From: an uncultured bacterium
Lineage (GTDB): Bacteria; Planctomycetota; Uabimicrobiia; Uabimicrobiales; JABWCH01
DNA: 37,660 nucleotides
Direction: 5' to 3'
NCBI GenBank assembly: GCA_938003875.1
Contig: CALKWO010000222.1
Span: forward strand, 1-37,660
In this document: positions 33,720 to 37,660 of the stretch, one piece after another
How positions within the stretch are numbered: the stretch's first letter is position 1
Layout: every line of letters begins with the position of its first letter
The notes under the pieces: model-generated
Told to the model about the DNA's origin: nothing
Database searches by the model: none
What the model saw: only the letters and a program-made list of their open reading frames with translations
Program-made: the position numbers and the translations under genes

Positions 33720-36294
33720 ATTGGTTTGTGTTTTTTTCTGGTGGGACAAAATTGATGATATCAGGCGCGAAGAAAAAGAAAACATCTTTAGTCTTCTCTG
33801 ATTCTATTTCCTGGAACCCAGAGACTATATAGCATTCACCCCTTTTTATAGGAATGTTTATCTGAAATCTTATGATATTGATCTCTGGGATGCTCAGGAA
33901 AGCTTTTTGACCTGATGAAATAGAAAAGGGAATCTTTCTCTCTCCTTTGATTTTAGAGAGAGATGTCTGGAGTTGTAGCATTCCTTCCTTTTCCGATGCG
34001 ATAAGCGGACGAATATCTATCCTTATCCCTTCATGTACATCCAGCATGGATATTTGCAACGGATTGTCTTCCTGATATTTCAGATTGTCGATGTAAGAAA
34101 CTATCTGGCAATTTTTGAGAGAAACTTTTTGTGTATTGCCAATGATTATGGAATTGAAAGTATACAAAATTTTTATATCCGAGAATTCTTTATATTTTTT
34201 TAGCACTTCAGAAAATGGTAGCTCTATTGCATACCATTGCAAACCTTCTGTTTGCTTTACTGGGATTTTCCAAGAATCTAAAATTTTTCGGAGAGTCTGT
34301 TTTTCACAGGAAACCAGATATAAGTCCATTCCCAAGAGCATCCTCTGTTTTATTCTGAGCTGGTCTAGCTTGTCTTTGATTTTTTGATGGATCGCAGATG
34401 GTGCAGTTACAATCAGAAAATTTTTAAATATATGAGCATTCCCTTGTTTTGGCGAATCTCCTTGTTCTTCCTTGAAATATTCTAAGATAAAGGAATCCCT
34501 ATCCTCTTTCGAAAGAATATCCTGATCTTTCAAATTCCATTTTATATCATTTATTTTTTGCAAAAAATCTACATCATAATTTTGTGTGGATTCATCTTCT
34601 GACTTCTTTTCACTTTTTATTTCTCTGCCTAAAAAGCTGAGAATAGGGATCTTTTGAAAAGTGAATAACGCATATAGAGAAGAGCCTGTATTTTTCTTTA
34701 TACCAGGTTCATAAAAATCCATGATCCCACCAACGATAAGATGTTTTTCCTGCTCTAAAACAATTTCTATCTCGCCTTGTTGGCTTAAAAAACAAGGTAT
34801 ATGCATTGGCCCAATATTGCTATTTACCAAAGGGATGGGTCTTTGGATTTTTTTTGATAGTATTTGCAAAAACATCTTTTTCTCTTGAGCTAGATCTTGC
34901 AGGATAAAATGAACTCCCTCTTTATAGATTTTACAAACCAAATTTTTTGCCTGATACCCTTGAACCAGAGGAGTAGAAAGAAAATATTTCCATTCTTGCT
35001 TTTGGTTGCTAAACAAAAAAATTTCCTGGCTGGAGTGAATAGGAGAAAGAGAAGGCTGCCATTTTTCTTTGATTTCACCTGGTAAGAAACTATAATAAAT
35101 ACCTCCTGTAGCAGGGATGAAGGTTATCTTGTCTTCCAGAAAGAATTCTTTCTCTTTAAAAAAAAGCATTCCTTTCATAAGGATAAGATGAGAATTTTCT
35201 CCTAATTGTTGCCATAGACTTTCCAGTTTTTTATGATTGGCGATAGTCTGGTTGATCGCAAATCCTTTATTTTGGTAATTTACATAGGTATTTTTTTTCC
35301 ATTCCACATCCATGTTTTCCTTGAGGAATTTTAGCAAAGAATTACTCCACAAAGCTTCTTCAGGCAAATCTTCTTCTTTTATTTTCCACTGCTGAAACAG
35401 TATATTCACATCATATCTTTTTTCCACTAAAGAAGCCTCTTCTGATTTTTCTTCTGGAAATTCAGGCTTAATAATGATTGCGGATTCTGGGCTGCTATCC
35501 TCATTTTTTTTTATATCATTTACTATACTAAGCTCAATACTTTCTTTGCTGTAGCCTTTCTCTTCTTTCAATTTTTTTTCTTGTTCCTGGATGAGTATCT
35601 CTACTTTTTGCAAAAGTTCTTGCGATTCCTGATTTTTAGGATTGAATTCCAAAGATTTTTTTAGATTCTCTCTTGTGCTCCAAAGCAGCCCTTGCTGATA
35701 AAGATTCTTGCTTATTTTATAAAGATGCGAAGAAAGGGCATCGCTTATCCTCTCTTCTACTTTTAAGGAGTCTTTTTTATTTTCTTCCTGGTTTTTTATG
35801 ATTTCTTTATTTTCTGGCTCTGGTGCAGTCTTCACAAGACTGCGAATGCGTTCTTGAAGTTTTTTAATTTCTTCCTCCAGGCGAATTTTTTCATCTGATT
35901 CCTGTAACTTCAAAAGCTTTTCTTTTAAGTTGCTGATTTCCTTTCGTCTTAAAATCTCTCTAAGCCTGGAGCTAACAGCTCTTATAATTTCTGTAAAATC
36001 AGAGTAATCTTTAAGCATATTTTCGTATATGCCCTGTGCTTGCATTATGTTGCCCGATTTTTCGTAGCACATTGCAAGTCGGAGATGAACCTTTGCTCTC
36101 ATTTCTTGGGCTATATCTTGCTTGGATAAAATATTATGGTAAATTTCGATTGCTTTTGGCAGATTTCCTAAGCTTTTTTCCTCATATAGAGCAGATTGTA
36201 TCATCAACTCTGAATTCCAGTCTTGCCCTTGCAAAGGGAAAAGAATGAAAAAGAATAAGATCAAAATTGTTTTTAGCAGCATAGTATGACTCAT
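33718..36294 (-). CDS. Secretin-like secreted protein with N-terminal TPR and coiled coil
   Basis: 858 residues; signal peptide 1-23. Residues 30-100 are TPR-like (AKVHLRLAMCYEKSGNIMQAQGIYENMLKDY). 105-160 and 175-250 are coiled coil rich in Glu/Lys. Then a secretin-N-type module about 288-375 (YDVNILF...GFAINQTIANHKKLESLWQQL) is repeated about 590-700 (YDVDFLQ...NFLIVTAPSAIHQKIKDKLDQL). The C-terminus (735-845; IDIRPLIASEKEGMLQLQTSLSKI, FSISSGQKAFLSIPEI, YIVSGFQ) resembles the secretin beta-barrel's start. Full secretin sequence conservation is not evident, so pore formation is unproven. Overlaps the upstream gene by an ATGA. Confidence 0.7.
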   Translation of the reverse strand: MSHTMLLKTILILFFFILFPLQGQDWNSELMIQSALYEEKSLGNLPKAIEIYHNILSKQDIAQEMRAKVHLRLAMCYEKSGNIMQAQGIYENMLKDYSDFTEIIRAVSSRLREILRRKEISNLKEKLLKLQESDEKIRLEEEIKKLQERIRSLVKTAPEPENKEIIKNQEENKKDSLKVEERISDALSSHLYKISKNLYQQGLLWSTRENLKKSLEFNPKNQESQELLQKVEILIQEQEKKLKEEKGYSKESIELSIVNDIKKNEDSSPESAIIIKPEFPEEKSEEASLVEKRYDVNILFQQWKIKEEDLPEEALWSNSLLKFLKENMDVEWKKNTYVNYQNKGFAINQTIANHKKLESLWQQLGENSHLILMKGMLFFKEKEFFLEDKITFIPATGGIYYSFLPGEIKEKWQPSLSPIHSSQEIFLFSNQKQEWKYFLSTPLVQGYQAKNLVCKIYKEGVHFILQDLAQEKKMFLQILSKKIQRPIPLVNSNIGPMHIPCFLSQQGEIEIVLEQEKHLIVGGIMDFYEPGIKKNTGSSLYALFTFQKIPILSFLGREIKSEKKSEDESTQNYDVDFLQKINDIKWNLKDQDILSKEDRDSFILEYFKEEQGDSPKQGNAHIFKNFLIVTAPSAIHQKIKDKLDQLRIKQRMLLGMDLYLVSCEKQTLRKILDSWKIPVKQTEGLQWYAIELPFSEVLKKYKEFSDIKILYTFNSIIIGNTQKVSLKNCQIVSYIDNLKYQEDNPLQISMLDVHEGIRIDIRPLIASEKEGMLQLQTSLSKIKGERKIPFSISSGQKAFLSIPEINIIRFQINIPIKRGECYIVSGFQEIESEKTKDVFFFFAPDIINFVPPEKNTNQ

Positions 36295-36671
36295 TCTGCT
36301 GTGGCCATTACAATCAGATATTTGTTACCTTGGGTAGGAACGACGGAAAGATGAAGAAGATCTTCAGGATGGACGAATTCTACCAACTCTTCTAATTTTT
36401 TAGGCAGCTTATTTTTTGCTATTTCATAAACATTGGTTGCAACCCTTGTAGGCATAACTTCTTCAAATGGATTGGATTGCTCTTGCATCGTTGCAATGAG
36501 GGTATTCACGTTAGCCAGTCTTATGGCAAAGCGGTCTTCTATCTCTTGTAAACTGAAGGAAGAGACATCGTCATCCTTATAGCGAATCAGCTCTTCTATC
36601 ATAGATTCTAGCAAGCTTTCTTTCATTTTGAATAATACTTCCAACGCAGTTTGCATATCGTTTGGCTGCAT
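36291..36671 (-). CDS. Hypothetical protein coupled to the secretin-like gene
   Basis: 126 residues from the ATG at 36671 with AAGGAGT upstream; the frame to 36728 lacks such a site. Mostly helical N-terminus (ALEVLFKMKESLLESMIEELI) and a beta-rich end (DLLHLSVVPTQGNKYLIVMATAE). No signal peptide, so cytoplasmic. Its TGA overlaps the ATG of the secretin-like gene (ATGA). Unknown family; translational coupling points to a shared task. Confidence 0.75.
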   Translation of the reverse strand: MQPNDMQTALEVLFKMKESLLESMIEELIRYKDDDVSSFSLQEIEDRFAIRLANVNTLIATMQEQSNPFEEVMPTRVATNVYEIAKNKLPKKLEELVEFVHPEDLLHLSVVPTQGNKYLIVMATAE

Positions 36672-36823
36672 AGTTACTCCTTGTAGACCCATATAAAAAA
36701 AATCGAAAAAGATTTCCATCAAAAACATCTTTATGTTATATTAACTGAAAAAGTTTTTCCAGAAATATTTTAGAATTAGCATTATTTTTAAGTTTTTTTA
36801 TATCCAAGAAGGAAAAATAGTTT

Positions 36824-37576
36824 ATGGATCGAATAAACGAAATGGTGAATTTACTTCAAAACGGAATTCCTTTTGTGTTAGTGAAAGTTTATGAAGTCCA
36901 TCAGAAAGGCCTTTGTATCCAAAGCCCAATGCTTGTCACAAAAGACGAAATCTTAGGGGAATATTTCTCCTATACCCAAGACCTGGCTTTGGAGGCAAGA
37001 AAGTCATTAGAAAAATCAAAAAGCCATTCTTGTAAAAATTTTTCTCAAGCTTTTGATGTATGCTTTGAATTTTTTGGCCAGCAGAAAACCTTACTCATTG
37101 TTGGGGCAGGCCACATCGCTGTCCCTCTTTGCCAGATGGCGCATATTTTAGGATTTAGAATTATTGTGGTCGATGACAGAAAAGAATGCGCCCAAAGAGA
37201 AAGATTCCCTCATGCCAGCGAAATTCTCGTTACTGCCTATACAGAAGGATTAAAAAAATATCCTGTAGACCATAATACTTACGTTGTCTTGGTTACTCCG
37301 GGGCATGTCTATGATAAAGATTGTTTGAAAATTTTGCTTCAAAAGCAAGAGGCAGCCTATATTGGAATGATCTGCAGCCGAAGAAGAAAAGAAGCTACAT
37401 GGAAACTTCTAAAAGATGAGGGGTATTCTCAAGATCAGTTGGACTATATCTACGCTCCTATAGGCCTGCCTACTGGAGGAGAAACACCAGAGGAAATCGC
37501 TCTTAGTATTATATCAGAAATTGTTGCTTTACGGAATAAAGGGGAAGAATGGGTGCGTAATATTAGGAAGAAATAG
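36824..37576 (+). CDS. XdhC-family Rossmann-domain protein (C-terminal half as stand-alone)
   Basis: 250 residues; AAGGAAAA upstream. The first 80 residues are a shortened XdhC_CoxI-like region without its conserved GGGCVE motif. Residues 85-240 are the NAD(P)-binding Rossmann domain: LLIVGAGHIAVPLCQMAHILGFRIIVVDDR, VVLVTPGHVYDKDCL, AAYIGMICSRRRK, IYAPIGLPTGGETPEEIALSIISEIVA. These are the C-terminal XdhC motifs. The missing GGG-containing domain is encoded at 20532-20852. Likely role: Mo-cofactor insertion or sulfuration for a xanthine-dehydrogenase-like enzyme elsewhere. Confidence 0.92.
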   Translation: MDRINEMVNLLQNGIPFVLVKVYEVHQKGLCIQSPMLVTKDEILGEYFSYTQDLALEARKSLEKSKSHSCKNFSQAFDVCFEFFGQQKTLLIVGAGHIAVPLCQMAHILGFRIIVVDDRKECAQRERFPHASEILVTAYTEGLKKYPVDHNTYVVLVTPGHVYDKDCLKILLQKQEAAYIGMICSRRRKEATWKLLKDEGYSQDQLDYIYAPIGLPTGGETPEEIALSIISEIVALRNKGEEWVRNIRKK

Positions 37577-37589
37577 AGATTTCTGGCTC

Positions 37590-37660
37590 TAACAGAATCT
37601 GTGGCATTTATAGTCCATAAAAAAAATAAGACTGAATACCGCCTGCTGGAGCAGATGCTA
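37590..37660. repeat. Family C element, copy cut by the window end
   Basis: CTAACAGAATCTGTGG... followed by ATAAGACTGAATACCGCCTG and the start of the central hairpin (GAGCAGATGCTA) matches 22405-22475 with only a few differences. The rest lies outside the window. Confidence 0.75.

Noticed and set aside
20532..37576. The two XdhC halves as one frameshifted gene
   Set aside because: They are 16 kb apart on opposite strands, each with its own start signal.

Overview
The window looks like a piece of the chromosome of an AT-rich, Gram-negative-type bacterium, most likely a planctomycete or another PVC-group relative. The points for this are: Pkn2-type Ser/Thr kinases with membrane segments; six secreted proteins with PEP-CTERM-like C-terminal sorting signals; a very large two-TM DUF4175-like protein; a secretin-like periplasmic protein; several TTG starts; and an anaerobe-style NifX/ferritin-like/MBL/TrmO cluster with its own sigma-54 activator. 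This assignment is an inference from gene content; no marker gene such as rRNA is present.

Layout. 1-3.5 kb: a palindromic repeat, then a Ser/Thr kinase interrupted after its membrane helix by an IS200/IS605-type element carrying only tnpB; a beta-propeller remnant on the far side is probably the lost C-terminal part of the kinase. 3.6-8.8 kb (minus strand): a membrane pseudokinase, apbE, a DUF4175-like protein and a lone prepilin. 9.0-11.3 kb (minus): P5C dehydrogenase and a small membrane protein. 11.5-17.4 kb (plus): a PEP-CTERM discoidin-like protein, kptA with a TPR lipoprotein that carries a HELGH motif, and an ATP-grasp enzyme followed by a NosR/NapH-like iron-sulfur membrane protein. 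17.5-22.2 kb (minus): a run of four PEP-CTERM proteins with an XdhC N-terminal-domain protein and a LolD-like ATPase embedded in it. 22.6-28.2 kb (plus): a two-gene sodium/solute symporter, another PEP-CTERM protein with a DUF4159-like core, and a pair made of an aminopeptidase-T-like metalloenzyme and a glutathionylspermidine-synthase-like ATP-grasp ligase. 28.3-33.4 kb (minus): trmO, MBL hydrolase, methyltransferase, ferritin-like protein, two NifX-family proteins behind a good -24/-12 promoter, and a PAS-AAA-Fis activator. 33.5-37.7 kb: tRNA-Leu(GAG), a secretin-like operon, and the Rossmann half of XdhC.

Non-coding structure is rich. Three interspersed repeat families recur between genes: (A) long ACCACAGAT/CCGCAGA-type palindromes (1-111, 17377-17460, 30355-30424); (B) a ~100-bp element with GTAGCCGCAG terminal inverted repeats (3521-3620, partial 8785-8869); (C) a MITE-like ~180-bp element (22395-22603, cut copy at the window end, a collapsed copy at 15103-15167, and a related core hairpin at 8893-8932).

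The most interesting points are the TnpB with an apparently relocated RuvC glutamate and a foldable omega-RNA region, the membrane pseudokinase (HGN/DFC in place of HRD/DFG), the peptidase-like/ATP-grasp ligase pair, the XdhC protein split into two genes 16 kb apart, the KptA-lipoprotein pair, and the sigma-54 NifX operon.
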